Shown here in pieces: positions 13,001 to 23,827 of a stretch of DNA of 64,000 nucleotides. The first letter of the stretch is position 1, and each line of letters starts with the position of its first letter. The position numbers and the translations under genes were made by a program. Origin of the DNA: Symsagittifera roscoffensis (Eukaryota; Xenacoelomorpha; Acoela; Convolutidae); the NCBI RefSeq assembly GCF_963678635.1, contig NC_087064.1, positions 7,849,671-7,913,670 on the forward strand, in the 5' to 3' direction. The notes beneath the pieces were generated by a model. That model was not told the DNA's origin and made no database searches. It worked only from the letters and a program-made list of their open reading frames with translations.

Positions 13001-16000
13001 TGGAACAACGTTTTCTCAAAAGGTTGCTATGTCTAACATAGGCAAACCGGAGCTTCGCGCCATTTCGGATACATCACAAATATAATAGGCAAGCTAGCCT
13101 ACAGAAGAATCAGACGAAAGCCACTAAGGCGAAAATTGTTTGAGACACAGAGGCGTATCGGAGCTTCTCATCACTTACGATACAATGCAAGCACAGCATT
13201 GCAAGCTGACAAATATGAGACGGAAATAACTGAAATGAAAAAAGCCTAAATATAAACTAAATCAAAACAAAATATACCACAATTGTCCTGAATTACAAAA
13301 AATAATAATTATCAATTTTAGTGGAAATTACAAAAAATTACTTGACCAAACCGATAAAAACATAAGCCGAAATAACAAATTTAATCGAAAAAATAAATTA
13401 AAATTATTTAAAACCCAAGTTGTGTATTGACAAAATAACAGGACGACTGTCAGTTATAATAATAGATTGAGCCATACAAAATTCTATGCTTTGAAAATTA
13501 AGCTGCCACGAAAGACAACAATCGGTTTTTGCCCTTCGACAGACACAAAATAAATTGACTGAGCCGATAAAACATAAGCCGAAATCATTTAGACTGAATA
13601 AATCTTCTTAGCGAAAAAAAAAGAAAATAAGGAATGAAAACTAAGTAAGGGTTATAAGATTTACATACAACAGGAGTATATCAACAACACTTGCAAGTAG
13701 AAAAAAATAACTACGGCTCGAAAAAAAATCCGCGATATGGCAACTAAGCCGAAAAATACAAGCAGACAAAATAATATGAGCAAAATATTCAATTTGTCCC
13801 GGAAATAACTTTCAATTTCATTTAAATAGAAAAACTCTAGATCGGATTGGGACTCAAAATCCATGGTGAAAAGGCAACTGTTACCTCTAGACCAAGTGGA
13901 AAAGCGTCTGGAAGTTATGGTTTACAAAAGAAGCAACTTCAACTTCTAGATTTGTAACCACAGATTTACGGCAAATAAACCTAGTTTATTTATTTACAGC
14001 AAATAAATTGCTCTCGCAATTTAAAAAAGACGAAAACTATCAAAAATTTCATAACTCTATCAATTTGTTAGAAAATTGATCGAAAATAGTCAATGCTGAA
14101 CAAGCATTTTAATAAAGCTTATGAATGGGTAACTAAGCCAACAAAAAAATTGTTTGTTATAAAACACTCAGTTGGGCTTGCTTAGCTGCTAAGCAGAGAA
14201 ATTTCCCATCACCTGTTTTTTTTACATTGAATCATTTATTTCAGATTTTCAACAAAACTCTCCGAAAAATAGTATAACTTTCAAAAAATGCACTTTGCTT
14301 AAACCAAATTTAGTTTTCTACAAGAAATTAAGACTGCTTATGCAGTAAAAATTCTTTTGACCTATTTTCCTATTGAAACTTTAACATTAGCTTTGGCAGG
14401 GCAGGTTTCGACAAAGGAAAAAGTTTCCAAAAAACGGTCAAACGATATGGCAAATAGGAAGTCAACTCGTGATTAAGTTCAGGGGTCGTAACTTTGGCAA
14501 AGACAGTTCCCTGTTTCCTTACTCACCTGCTATTCTGAAATTGACTAGGGAAGTTCTCCATATTGTGAGTCATGTTCGTGGCCATAGCACCAGCAGATGG
14601 AAGCGAGTTTTGATGGGCCATTGATGAGGAGTTGGATTGACTTGCAGTCATAACAGACGGAGGCACTGGAGTCGCTTTGAGATTATCCGCTAGAGCCTTC
14701 CTTAACAGATTCTGAGTGTCGAACACACCCCACGTGGCTTGGAGAACTGCGTCCAGAAGACAGTCACCGGCAGTTCGGTTCCAAAGGGGTCGCAACTTGC
14801 TCTTCAGCTTCACGGCCACTTCTCTGTTCCAATTTATGACACTATTCTCTATTTCCAGTTCCCGCTTCACAGACTGGTCAACTATCTCATTCATCAGCTG
14901 CTTCTGAATTATTCTCGGCAGATTGTGAATTTCTGAACAATGCAGACGAGAGTTACACGAATTTAATTCAAATGGAGGCCAAGTTTTAACTCGCATACAC
15001 AATCAAAATGTGAATAATTCCAAAACGGAGCAAGTTGAATATATACACAAATTTTGCCTATAAACACCCATTAAAAAGCCTCCACCCAACTATTCGACGA
15101 GGTTTAAATTGCTTAACGCTACTCGAAAGAAATACTCCTTTCTGAATGGCTGAAACTTCGAAACTTAGAACCAGGGGAATATCCTCACCCCTGAACCATT
15201 TTCAAGATATTACACTTTGATCCAAACAAATTTTCTATAAACTCATTTCAACAGATTTTTAAATGATCTGAACTTAAAACATAGCCAACAGAGTTGAAAA
15301 AGCAACAAAAGATAAGCAGACAACAATTTTGCGCCGCAGGCATATTTGCTACCTCCAGGTTAAAAGGGCCGGGAACGCTAAGAAAATTGAATTAACTATG
15401 AAACAAGGTACCATTAGAAGAGTACAGATGACATGATTCATGTTAACAAAGTTATTCATGCGAAAATGTCTAGTACCCGGTTGCAACACCCTATCATATC
15501 GCAAAGTTCAAAAGTCAAAAACAAATTTAAAAAAATTAGAAAAAGTTTTTATCACAACTTTTCTAAAGCACATTTTTTCACTTTTTGTTCCGACCATTTG
15601 AGAAATCGGGAGGAACTTTGCATTCGGGTGTTTTAGTTCTTTCTTTCCTTTCTATTTGTTTCCCGCGCAAAATCAGCTACCACAAATAATTATCTCAGAG
15701 AGTTGAGTGATAAATCATATTAAAGCTCTTTCAGTCGTGGTTCAACCAGTTGGCTTAAAAGCTTACATTAGCTTAATTTAACACGTAAAAACTTAGTTTT
15801 AATCGAGTAATGTTAGTTTTTTAAGCGCCTTTTTGAAAAAAAATTTTCGTTTTTCTGGTCATTTTTCTTTAAAAACTGTTTTTCAACTCGCTTAAATTAT
15901 TATGTTTGTCAAATACGCTTAACCTCTAATTGTTGTTCAGCTTCTTCGTTCAGCTCACACCACGCCGAAAGAAACAACTCTATTTTGAAAGAACTTTTTC

Positions 16001-17840
16001 GTTGTTCTTTTAGGAGTATGGTCCGAACATTTTGTGCTACTTGCACAGTAACCAGTTATCCTTGCTTTTATTAGTCGAAGACAATTTTAGTCGATTATGC
16101 TTGAGTCATTAAAATTGTAGGCATTCCTATAGCTCTATTCGCACAAAAAAGAAACGCCAGGAAAATGAAAAATTATATTGTTTTTTTTTAATGAATACGG
16201 CCGGAGTATTCTGTGCTACTTAAAAAGGAACAGGGTATCCTTGTTTCACTATGATGTCAAGATAACGCAAAACAATATCTATTACCTGCTGGTAACCCAT
16301 ATGTCTGGACGTTGTCCTGAAGAAAATAACACCTGAATCCTGCACTTTTTGTAGCAAAATTATTGGCAATAGTCCGCAAAATATTGTTCGTAAGGTCTGC
16401 AGAGACAACACATGCTGGATACTTGCTTGGCGCGCTGAAGCTTGAAAGCTTTTCTTGTGACATCAGCATTTCAATAATACGGGTTCGCTTGAACAGTAAG
16501 GCGATCATCATAAGATTGAACCGTTCGACAACTCCTGGAAGATCTAGAATATTTGCTTCACAAGAAGTTAGTATCCTTTTCTTGTCACCACCTGCAATGA
16601 TGTAAGCTTCCACGGGCTCGATCGCACCCGCTGAAACAGCCCAACAAGCTTGCAAAAACATCCAGTCAAGTTTGCTAATGGAGAAACGGTTATTGCTCTG
16701 AAAGTATTTCTGATAAGAAAATGCGCAAATATCTTTAGCAGATTGGTCCATTGCTGTCCCTGAGAAACCTTTCCGTTTCGAGTCCACAGGACTTTTCTTG
16801 CGTATATTTAATCGTTTCATTCTCTCTTCTATCGTAAACACAGCTTCTCTACTCCTAGAGCTGTTAGCCTTATTGCCGGATTTTCTATTCACGGTGACAG
16901 GTGGAGATTGTTTTTGTACATCTCTGCCAAGCTGCTCGTCAGGAATCGACAAAACTTTTTTCTTTCCACAAGCAGCGCACTTCTGTGATTTCCAAGAATT
17001 CTCATTTGAGCAACAAATGCAGTGCCATTTCTGTTTCAAACCTTTCTTAGCCTGTTTTGAATTAGTGTCGCTGAGTGATATCGTAGATCCGCCACTACCA
17101 TCATCGCTTGAAACTATCTCCGGGGACCTTGATTTAGAGAAAGAGTCGCTGTTGTTTCCATCGCTAGGATTTCTTTTCTTACTCGTCCAATTTGGCGGTG
17201 CTCGACATACAACGCAAACTTTGCTCTTGGGCCAGTTGTAAAAAGTACATCGAGGGCAGGACCATTTTTGGTTAGAACTCAAAATGATATGTGGAACTTG
17301 GTTTGCTTCATTTTCGTCACTGGCCGAAGAGCAGATACCTTTAGAGTCTGCAAAATTAGCAACCGATTCAATCAGTTCTGTATTATGCGCCTCTTCTTTA
17401 TCATAACTTTTGCATGCAATCGAATCACTGTGATTATGCTGTTCTCGACTCACAGTAGTATCTTTTTCTATAAGGGATTGAAAGTTATTCAGTGCAGCGC
17501 TTGACGAGGGCAGAGGTGAGTCGTTCCTACTCTCCAGCTCGTTCCTTTCGGGCTGCTCATCAATCAGTACCGGCTCGTGGGAGCTTAATGTGTTTCCGAG
17601 ATTATCATCCTCAGGTGCCAATTGACAGTTGCACATCGAACATCTGCTTGACTTGGAATAATTTAGATAAGTACATCGTGGACAGGGCCAAGAGCCGTCA
17701 TCAGAGGCGGCGGCTTCCGGTGCAAACTTAGTTTCATTGTGATCAGATTCTGGAAACCCAGAATCCGATGAGAGCCCATTCTTGCTAACGCATTCTTTGT
17801 TACAATCTTCATCGGTTTTCAAGACATCGCTTTGAAGCAT
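10023..17840 (-). CDS. ZRANB1: TRABID/ZRANB1-type OTU deubiquitinase, six coding exons
   Basis: Exons in coding order: 17,840-16,286, 14,932-14,527, 12,989-12,750, 12,499-12,366, 11,405-11,209 and 10,376-10,023. All junctions use GT/AG and keep frame, giving 961 aa. Exon 1 has three NZF zinc fingers (WPCPRCTYLN at ~51, WSCPRCTFYN at ~193, WHCICCSNEN at ~272), then the ankyrin-type ubiquitin-binding region (from ~390). The OTU domain carries the nucleophile motif NRTAGDC (Cys ~576) and the histidine motif TPGHFSALV (His ~762); HIFVLAHILRRPIIVYGVK is also strongly conserved. In this family the enzyme prefers K29/K33-linked and K63-linked ubiquitin chains. Compared with the ~708-aa human protein, this one has long Ser-rich linkers between fingers, a ~45-aa Ser/Met/Asn-rich insert in the OTU domain after exon-2 ADNLKATP, and a Gly/Pro-rich insert near the C-terminus. 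Upstream non-coding exons are possible. Very sure of the family. Confidence 0.93.
10870..11690. repeat. Diverged intronic duplication (10,870-11,010 and 11,520-11,690)
   Basis: Two introns of ZRANB1 carry related ~140-bp blocks in the same orientation. Both run from AAATTAAC(T/C)CAA(T/C)TTGAGAAA, through a tract with AGAAGT(T/C)GATC(A/T)CG and TTTTTCGTGACC, to a TGGAGTTTGC block. Exon 5 (11,209-11,405) lies between them. The parent element is not recognised. Confidence 0.55.
12122..12342 (-). mobile_element. tRNA-derived SINE in ZRANB1 intron 4
   Basis: Read on the minus strand, the right end begins like a tRNA: GGGTAGCGGTGG, TAAAGTGGTTA (A-box region), then GGATGTTCGAGGCC (B-box region). 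A non-tRNA body with GGTTGCTTGAGGGCGAAGCA follows, and a conserved-looking tail contains the palindrome GAGCTGTACAGCTC. It is in the same orientation as the host gene and lies wholly within the intron. The tRNA part lacks a clean cloverleaf acceptor, so it is a SINE and not a functional tRNA gene. Confidence 0.7.
15590..15750. repeat. Dispersed repeat copy in ZRANB1 intron 1
   Basis: Matches about 7,980-8,115 in inverted orientation (TTGTTCCGACCAT, TTCGGGTGT, TATTAAAGC(C/T)CTTTCAGTCGTG). Identity is moderate. The element type is unknown. A separate ~60-bp duplication (GTGCTACTT...TATCCTTG) lies nearby at about 16,035-16,075 and 16,210-16,245. Confidence 0.45.
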
Positions 17841-18209
17841 TCTAGGTTCTAGAACATTTTTCAGTCAAGTAATATTATTGCTGAAGTATTTTTTAATGAT
17901 AAAAGAGTTTCATTGAGATCATTGAGTTTCATTTTCCAAAGAGTTTCATTTTCCAATAAACTGCTCTACCTTTCATAACGCAGATGTTGCATTTCATAAC
18001 GCAGATTTTGCATTACAGAAGTTGCCAAACAATTGTCAAAAATTATCATTTAATTCTCGAGGCTTTCATTACAACTGAATACTAAAAAAAACGGAACTTA
18101 TCATACTTAGCAGAAAACATTCGCGAAACCAGGGGGGGAAATTTGCAGTTACTTTGGACCAAAACGTCATCAATTTGGACCAAAACTTATGTCAAATACC
18201 TGGGAGTAA
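17841..18209. other. Presumed 5' flank of ZRANB1
   Basis: About 370 bp between the ZRANB1 start codon and the first retroelement sequence. It should hold the 5' UTR and perhaps the core promoter. It contains a short repeated GAGTTTCATT motif (about 17,908-17,950). I see no clear TATA box or initiator. Confidence 0.35.
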
Positions 18210-18879
18210 TGTAACATTCGCCCGGAAGATACATATCGACGGAGAACAAAACTAAGTCCTAAGACGACCGGGTATCAAGTCGAGATTAGAAGCTGGAATG
18301 AGTAATCGTCCTTCCTGGGCAGCCCAGGAAGGATCATCTCGTTCGGTCTTGATGTATTTCATGCTTTCACGATCTACGTCTTGAATCGTGACGCTGGTCT
18401 CCTCAGGATCCGAGGTCGTTTCATTCAGCCACTCTAAGACACGCAGGTTCGTCAATACTTGTTCATATGACTGCTGTTGCTCGTCGTCGTTTCTACTGAT
18501 TTTTTACTTTTTTTTTTTACTGTTTTTAGTTTTTTCGGTTATTTTTAATGTTTTTTGTTTTTCTTGGGTACTATACTACTCTTTGTTTGGTTTTATATAT
18601 ATCTTTAAGTGTTTTTGGTCACAAACCTCTCTGGGAACTAGGGAATGGCCGATCACCCCACCCTTCCTGATTCGTGAATTTTCGGTCTTAACTAGTTTAA
18701 AAAGCTATTCACGGTAATCCGGAAGGCTTCCGCGTTCCAAACTAACCTTCCGCCCCGGCAGACTAGGCCTATTAAGGGTGTTAATGTGAACATCCGCTCG
18801 GCGTGGAGTGCTCGTTAACGGTTCTGCCGGTTATGATGTTAAAAAAGAATAACACCCAGGAGGGCCATAAAAACATGTA
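18210..18879 (-). mobile_element. Internally deleted relative of the giant LTR element
   Basis: From left: ~60 bp of LTR end (TGTAACATTCGCCC...CGACGGAGAACAAAAC, 18,210 to ~18,270), a ~185-bp piece of pol tail, and ~390 bp resembling the leader next to the 5' LTR of the intact element (compare 39,290-39,694: shared TTTTACTGTTTTTRG, GTGTTTTTGGT, ATTTTCGGT(C/G)TTAACTA). It ends against the LTR at 18,880. So nearly all internal sequence has been lost, leaving LTR end, pol scrap and leader fused together. Confidence 0.7.
18252..18455 (-). pseudogene. Fragment of retroelement Pol C-terminal tail
   Basis: The frame reads TNLRVLEWLNETTSDPEET, then TIQDVDRE and SWAAQEGRL. It parallels TNLRVLEWLHDLPTDPKET...TIQDVDRDGVKYI in the tail of the intact Pol at 29,856-34,436. 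It runs directly into LTR sequence at its 3' end, so it is a deletion remnant with no function of its own. Confidence 0.75.
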
Positions 18880-18914
18880 TGTAACATTCGCCCGGAAGAT
18901 ACATATCGACGGAG
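18880..18914 (-). repeat. Outer LTR, distal 35 bp (split by insertion)
   Basis: TGTAACATTCGCCCGGAAG...CGACGGAG is the first 35 bp (plus-strand reading) of an older LTR. Its remainder resumes at 40,579 (GAGAACAAAACTAAG...). The uninterrupted version of this junction is visible at 18,210-18,265, which shows where the 21.7-kb element landed. The only duplicated target bases are GAG (3 bp). Confidence 0.75.
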
Positions 18915-19798
18915 TGTAACATTCGCCCAAATATCACACAGCGACGGAGCGTAGAAAAAGTACCTATCAACGACTGGCAGGCGTCAGCTACCTTAATTCT
19001 ACTCGTTTTTCACCGTCTCGACCTTGCCAGTTGATTTTCTGGTCTGTTTAGGGCAAAGTAAAAAGTTACCATTTTTAGGCCATCAGTCAAACGACTTTTG
19101 ATCAGCTTTCGTTTGCATGCGAACACAACCACATAGCTGAGTCTCGGATCCTCAGACTACGTGATTGTCATTAAAAACACGGCTCGAACAACCTATTTTA
19201 TTATGTTTTTGTGTGACAGTTTTATATTAAATCCATTGGAGATGGATTGACCCTTTCCCTTTTCTATCTACTCATGCTCTGAAATATCAAATAATAACGG
19301 TGTTTATTAAGATCTAGGACATTACAGCAGCTGTTATAGTCAGTTTTCACAGTCCCTTCACATATAACAGTCTCTGGGGGACCAAGCCTCCGCTCCCGTG
19401 ATTTTCTTGAGATAACACTCTTATCTCCTATATTTCGTGTCCCGGGAGGGTTCCGTGGTATTTCTCTTCCCCCCACTGAAGCCTCCGTCTCCACAAATAT
19501 CTGTCGCTAAGGTCCTTATCGTGTGTTTTTGCCACGATAAGAGGCTCCGTGTTTTTCTGTCTCTGATACAACTGTTCTTCACAATCTATATCGTGGTTCT
19601 GATTTTCGTCTTTTCTATTCAAAATGGCCGTCTTTTTTCTATTTCTCAGAAATGTTCTTCTTCCGATCGAAATTTTAAAAATAAAAATTCTAGAACATTC
19701 TGACCCTCCGTCGCAACACTTTTCTGTTCATAAGGCCTTTAGTCACTCTTTTTTCTGTCGCGGGAAGGTTGTGCTGTGTCATCCGGCAGAATGGCACA
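18915..19798 (-). repeat. 3' LTR of the giant element (884 bp)
   Basis: Begins TGTAAC and ends GGCACA on the plus strand (coding strand TGTGCC...GTTACA), the TG...CA ends expected for LTRs. Matches 39,695-40,578 at constant offset 20,780 with no difference I could see. A minus-strand AATAAA at 19,197-19,202 is a candidate polyadenylation signal. It lies about 1.1 kb upstream of the ZRANB1 start in the same orientation. Confidence 0.93.
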
Positions 19799-19845
19799 TA
19801 CTCCCCGGACAAGTCTCCATCAATGTCCCTATTGATCGCACAACA
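19799..19845 (-). promoter_or_regulatory. Polypurine tract and adjacent hairpin at 3' LTR
   Basis: On the coding strand, TTGTCCGGGGAGTA directly abuts the 3' LTR and is the expected plus-strand primer. Just upstream of it is a hairpin: ATCAAT (19,819-19,824) pairs with ATTGAT (19,831-19,836) around a loop that reads GGGA on the coding strand. The same arrangement is at 41,464-41,508 and at 30,464-30,510, with different but still paired stem bases. Confidence 0.7.
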
Positions 19846-20548
19846 CCGGGTTATCGTCAAGTAGGTATCCATTTTTCTGTAACCAATCTTACAAATTGCA
19901 TAAGAAAATGAAATTTATCTACTCCACTTCAACTCACTACGTGTTCACAAATGGCATCGTACTACATCTCACTGCCTTTCAACATTTTCACAAAATTTGC
20001 ACCATGAGGAGTGTCCTAGATAAAATTTCTTTTCTGACTACTTACGTCGTCTTGTTATAAAACTTCTTTTCGCTCTTTGTGATTAAAAAGTGGGACGTGG
20101 CACGGCCACGCACCCGTTAAAATTAACTTAACTTCACTCACCAAGTATAATTAGTCATTTATGCGGTCCTTTCAATATTAAAACTAAGAAACTCTGTGGC
20201 TAGGAAAGTTATTGATTTACCCACCCTTCTCGAGCGAATTTACTCAAACTTACCATGTCGCCACACAGTGAATTTGTGTCTTACACAGGTTAAAAACTTC
20301 AGTCGGGAATAAATAGGTAAATATACTCACCTATGCTCCTTATATACATACATAGATAGTAGTAACTAAAATCAACAATTTCAACAATTTTAACAATTGC
20401 AACAATTTTCAAAGTTTGGTCTGACCAAACTAAATCAAAACAAAAAGTTTAACAAGTTCAATAATCAAAACTTGGTTGATTGGTTTAAGTTTTAGCACAC
20501 AAATACAATCAAGTTTTTCTCTCCTTCTCTTCTCTTCTTTGGTCATCT
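19846..20548 (-). other. 3' untranslated region of the giant element
   Basis: About 700 bp between the end of the last ORF and the polypurine region. AT-rich, with short AACAATTT(T/C)AACAATT-type repeats near 20,370-20,415. The homologous region of the neighbouring relative is 41,509-42,285. No coding potential seen. Confidence 0.6.
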
Positions 20549-23500
20549 TCACTCCATCATTTCTCCATCCTGATGTTCAGCGTCACTGTCTTCCAGGACT
20601 TTCTCTAACATGTCCAGAGAGTTGCGGGCCGTGCCCCAACCCTCCTGTCCCAACAGCCTCGGTTTGCAACAAGGTAGCAAGTCCACATTCACCTTCTGCT
20701 CCCGGTTCCTGCAAAAGCTGCTGTGAAGACACAGGCTCACGTTTCGTTCTAGGTCAGCTCTTAAGACCTCTTTCTTCTCATCTTCAGTAACACAAGGCGT
20801 TCCAGCTACCCGCTTCACCGCTGTGGTGACCGCGTTTCTGTGCGTCAAGAATGCTCGTTTATAGGCTCCTGGTCCTATGTCTAGCTGGAAAGATTGATAG
20901 GCTTCCGTATTCCTTGACATGTGACGCTTCGCGCGTTTATACATCCAAGATGTCATCACTGCACGGAACCAAGGCATCAATCTTTGCCTTGACCATATTC
21001 TTTCAATGGCTTTAGGTATTCTCAGAACCTTGCAGGTGGTTCTGAAAAGATCCAATTCACGACTCATTTTAACGTTGCTCAACTGTTCAGGAGTCGGCAC
21101 GGCCGTCTCCTGTTCACTTGTGTCTGCATTAGCCTCCAACCATCTCACTGCTAGCATGGCGCTAACCACCACGATTGATACTTGTTGATTCTGATCGGGC
21201 AACCCCGTGGAGTACAACTCCTCCACGTCCCAGACTAGGATCAGATTCCCGCGTTTAGGGTACCACAACGTCTGCGCCAAGCAGTGGCAAGGATACTCCC
21301 CATGGGTTCTCACTATGTTCCTTCGGGTCCGATACCCTGAGGCTCCCAGCAACGGTTCCACTTCCATCAGGATTCTATGTAAATCGTCTTTCTCTTCTAT
21401 GGTGGGGAATTCAGTGGGTAACGCTCCACTCGCTTTCTGTTTCTGGAACTCACTCACGTTGCCTTCGTTCAGTCTCATGAACTCTTCACCCACAACGTCT
21501 TGCAACTCGCCTTCGGATCTCTTCGGGACTGCCCGAAAGATCTTTGCCAACAAGTCATATGACCTCTCTGACATTCTGGCCAACCTCACGCACTTTGGCA
21601 CAGAGAAAAGTTGGTCAACCAACACTTGTTGCGTCCTCGCATCCATCACCACCATGTGCGTAGGATACTTGCTATTACAATACGGCGCTGAGCTTGAACC
21701 CACCATATATTTTGAACCAGTAGGTCTGTGATAGGCTTCACTATCCTTCAGATTCATTTCATTCTCCAGGGCTTCTCGCCAGCCTCCAATCTTTTGCTCC
21801 GTCTGTAATGCTCCAGGGAATATTTCCACGCTGAGGGATGTCACTAGCTCATGGGCACGCTCCAAGCGCTCGAGCGATTCTATCGAACTCGTCATGCTGC
21901 AAAATCCCAAGGCTGTGATCAGGTTTACGTCCGTCACCCCATGGCAGTCTGCGACCAACTCCATGGCACTCTTATCTGACATGCTCAATCTTCCGTACAA
22001 TCGTGCCAGTTGTCGATGCTGCTCGCTTAGCGTAATCAGGCAGTGTCCTAGGTTACAAACATGTCCTTCCATCCCACTGTGTTGAGCCAAGCATGTGCCT
22101 TGCTTCAACCAATTACTCGATGTACCTTCCTCGGACAGCTCCGTGGACGGGTTGCTCTTCTTCTTCGTCAATCTCATGGCCAGCAGGTGATGTATCATGG
22201 CCAGATCATGTAAACTCGCATCATCATCCCGTTCTAACATGACATCCGCGGTCATGTCCCAGATTAAGCCTGCGTTAGGATGGGGACACCAGGAAGGTTT
22301 CATGAGTTCCCACATCACTACTAGACTGGTTTTCAAGGGACCGTCCCAAGAACCACAATCAAAACTCACTTGCCCTTTTAGCTCGGGAATCGAGGGCTCG
22401 ACTACTCGTTCTTCCAAAATAATTCCAAGCTTGGGTTGTTCCACCATCAACATTCCAATTTCCTTAATCCGTTCAACCCAGAAGTTGAGCACTGTGACTT
22501 GCTCGTAGTCGAAGTATGCTTCCCTGGCTTCTTCGTTCACGAAGAGATTATACGCCATCCCCGGTATGCCAGACACGTATTGGAACGACTTCAGTTTCCC
22601 TAGTGTTGCAAACTCCTTTTGTCCTCTGGCCGCTTCAATCAATTCTCTGCTCACTCTCAATTCTTTGTTGGAGTATCTTCTCACCTCTTCCAACTTGCGA
22701 TAGCTTTCCATATCATTCGACTCCTTGCTTGGCACGGTCAATGGCATGTCCTGATATAGCTCTAGGAGTGCCCTAAGGAAGTTCCTTTCGCAATCAACTC
22801 CCTTTTGCCGAATGATCTTTATACATTCTCCCAACACAGGAGTGGGGATGCGATCCACCACGAACCTGACAAAGCAAAGGGCATCCTTACGCTTAGCCCA
22901 TGCTATCGCTGAATCGTCTTTCGAAATCAATGCTCGTAGAGCTTCCATTAACTCTAGCTCCTGTTCTCGTGATTTCGAGTCATTCCTGGCTTCATACTCC
23001 GCCTTTTTGATGCCCATCAAGCACCAAGCCAGTCGTACTTGCAGATCAGTTCTCACGCAAGGATGAGCCAGGTATGCTGCCACAGTAGCAGGTGCATTCA
23101 TCGTCTCATCGAAGTATTTCTGGAGGGCCGCCCTCCAAGAAATTTCTAGCAGTTTTTCCAATCCAATTTCGTTCGCTTCTGATGACATTACTGTGCCATA
23201 CTCTCTTCGATTGAAGTTAGAGTTCTCCGTAAGCCCTTTCAGATATTCTTGCATGGCCCGCTTTTCACTCCAAGCCATTAGGTGCCCTCTCGCGGAGTTC
23301 CTCGCTTTCAACATCTCCACATAACCCCCTGCCGGATCTCCCATGTGGACCGATTCCGGCACAGTTATTCGACTGTACTCGACCACGTCGAGTTGTCCTT
23401 CCAGTTTCAATTTGGCCATGTTGATCCGCGAGGGCCTATAATCTTCAAGTCCTCCAGATCCACATTGACTGATGACTTCCATTTCTAACTTAGTGTCTGC

Positions 23501-23827
23501 CAGGGTTCGCGCCGTCTTCTTCGATCTAGTGGCGGTTACGGTCAGACCTGCCAAGAGCATAGGGGGTATCAGATTCTGTTTTTCTCCCCCTGTCAGCGTT
23601 GCGCTATCTCCTTGCCCGCTCTCACCTGAACGACCTGCGCTCGTTAAAGAGGTCACCACTGCGCTGGCTCTCGACTTCACCACTCTCGGGTTCATGGCTC
23701 GACTTCCTGTTTTCCCTTTTAGTCGCTTCAGCCCTTTCCTGGCTCGTCTGTCAGGTAATTTCTTTGCAACATGCTGATCATCGGCACTGTCTTCTGTTAC
23801 TGACTCGGTCAGAACATCCGACTCCAT
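20549..23827 (-). CDS. Giant-element ORF3, ~1,092 aa, unknown family
   Basis: The open frame begins upstream at 23,851 with a GTG, but the first ATG is at 23,827, so I use that. The N-terminus is basic (KKLPDRRARKGLKRLKGK). The central part is helical and charged and carries well conserved blocks (GGYVEMLKARNSARG, SGIPGMAYNLF, MWELMKPSWCPHPNAG, CNSKYPTHMVVMDA). Near the C-terminus is a Cys/His cluster, LCLHSSFCRNRE followed by LLPCCK, a plausible zinc-binding site, also conserved in the relative at 42,286-45,146. No transmembrane segment or signal peptide is evident, so an envelope role is not supported. The start overlaps the end of ORF2 by 50 nt, suggesting reinitiation or coupled translation. 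Decayed homologues lie at 48.4-49.2, 57.7-59.1 and 60.8-61.3 kb. Function unknown; a structural or replication accessory protein is a guess. Confidence 0.85.
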   Translation of the reverse strand: MESDVLTESVTEDSADDQHVAKKLPDRRARKGLKRLKGKTGSRAMNPRVVKSRASAVVTSLTSAGRSGESGQGDSATLTGGEKQNLIPPMLLAGLTVTATRSKKTARTLADTKLEMEVISQCGSGGLEDYRPSRINMAKLKLEGQLDVVEYSRITVPESVHMGDPAGGYVEMLKARNSARGHLMAWSEKRAMQEYLKGLTENSNFNRREYGTVMSSEANEIGLEKLLEISWRAALQKYFDETMNAPATVAAYLAHPCVRTDLQVRLAWCLMGIKKAEYEARNDSKSREQELELMEALRALISKDDSAIAWAKRKDALCFVRFVVDRIPTPVLGECIKIIRQKGVDCERNFLRALLELYQDMPLTVPSKESNDMESYRKLEEVRRYSNKELRVSRELIEAARGQKEFATLGKLKSFQYVSGIPGMAYNLFVNEEAREAYFDYEQVTVLNFWVERIKEIGMLMVEQPKLGIILEERVVEPSIPELKGQVSFDCGSWDGPLKTSLVVMWELMKPSWCPHPNAGLIWDMTADVMLERDDDASLHDLAMIHHLLAMRLTKKKSNPSTELSEEGTSSNWLKQGTCLAQHSGMEGHVCNLGHCLITLSEQHRQLARLYGRLSMSDKSAMELVADCHGVTDVNLITALGFCSMTSSIESLERLERAHELVTSLSVEIFPGALQTEQKIGGWREALENEMNLKDSEAYHRPTGSKYMVGSSSAPYCNSKYPTHMVVMDARTQQVLVDQLFSVPKCVRLARMSERSYDLLAKIFRAVPKRSEGELQDVVGEEFMRLNEGNVSEFQKQKASGALPTEFPTIEEKDDLHRILMEVEPLLGASGYRTRRNIVRTHGEYPCHCLAQTLWYPKRGNLILVWDVEELYSTGLPDQNQQVSIVVVSAMLAVRWLEANADTSEQETAVPTPEQLSNVKMSRELDLFRTTCKVLRIPKAIERIWSRQRLMPWFRAVMTSWMYKRAKRHMSRNTEAYQSFQLDIGPGAYKRAFLTHRNAVTTAVKRVAGTPCVTEDEKKEVLRADLERNVSLCLHSSFCRNREQKVNVDLLPCCKPRLLGQEGWGTARNSLDMLEKVLEDSDAEHQDGEMME

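Noticed and set aside
19264..19703. Conserved small ORFs present twice (also at 40,044-40,483)
   Set aside because: They are identical only because both lie in the duplicated LTRs. There is no sign of coding selection.
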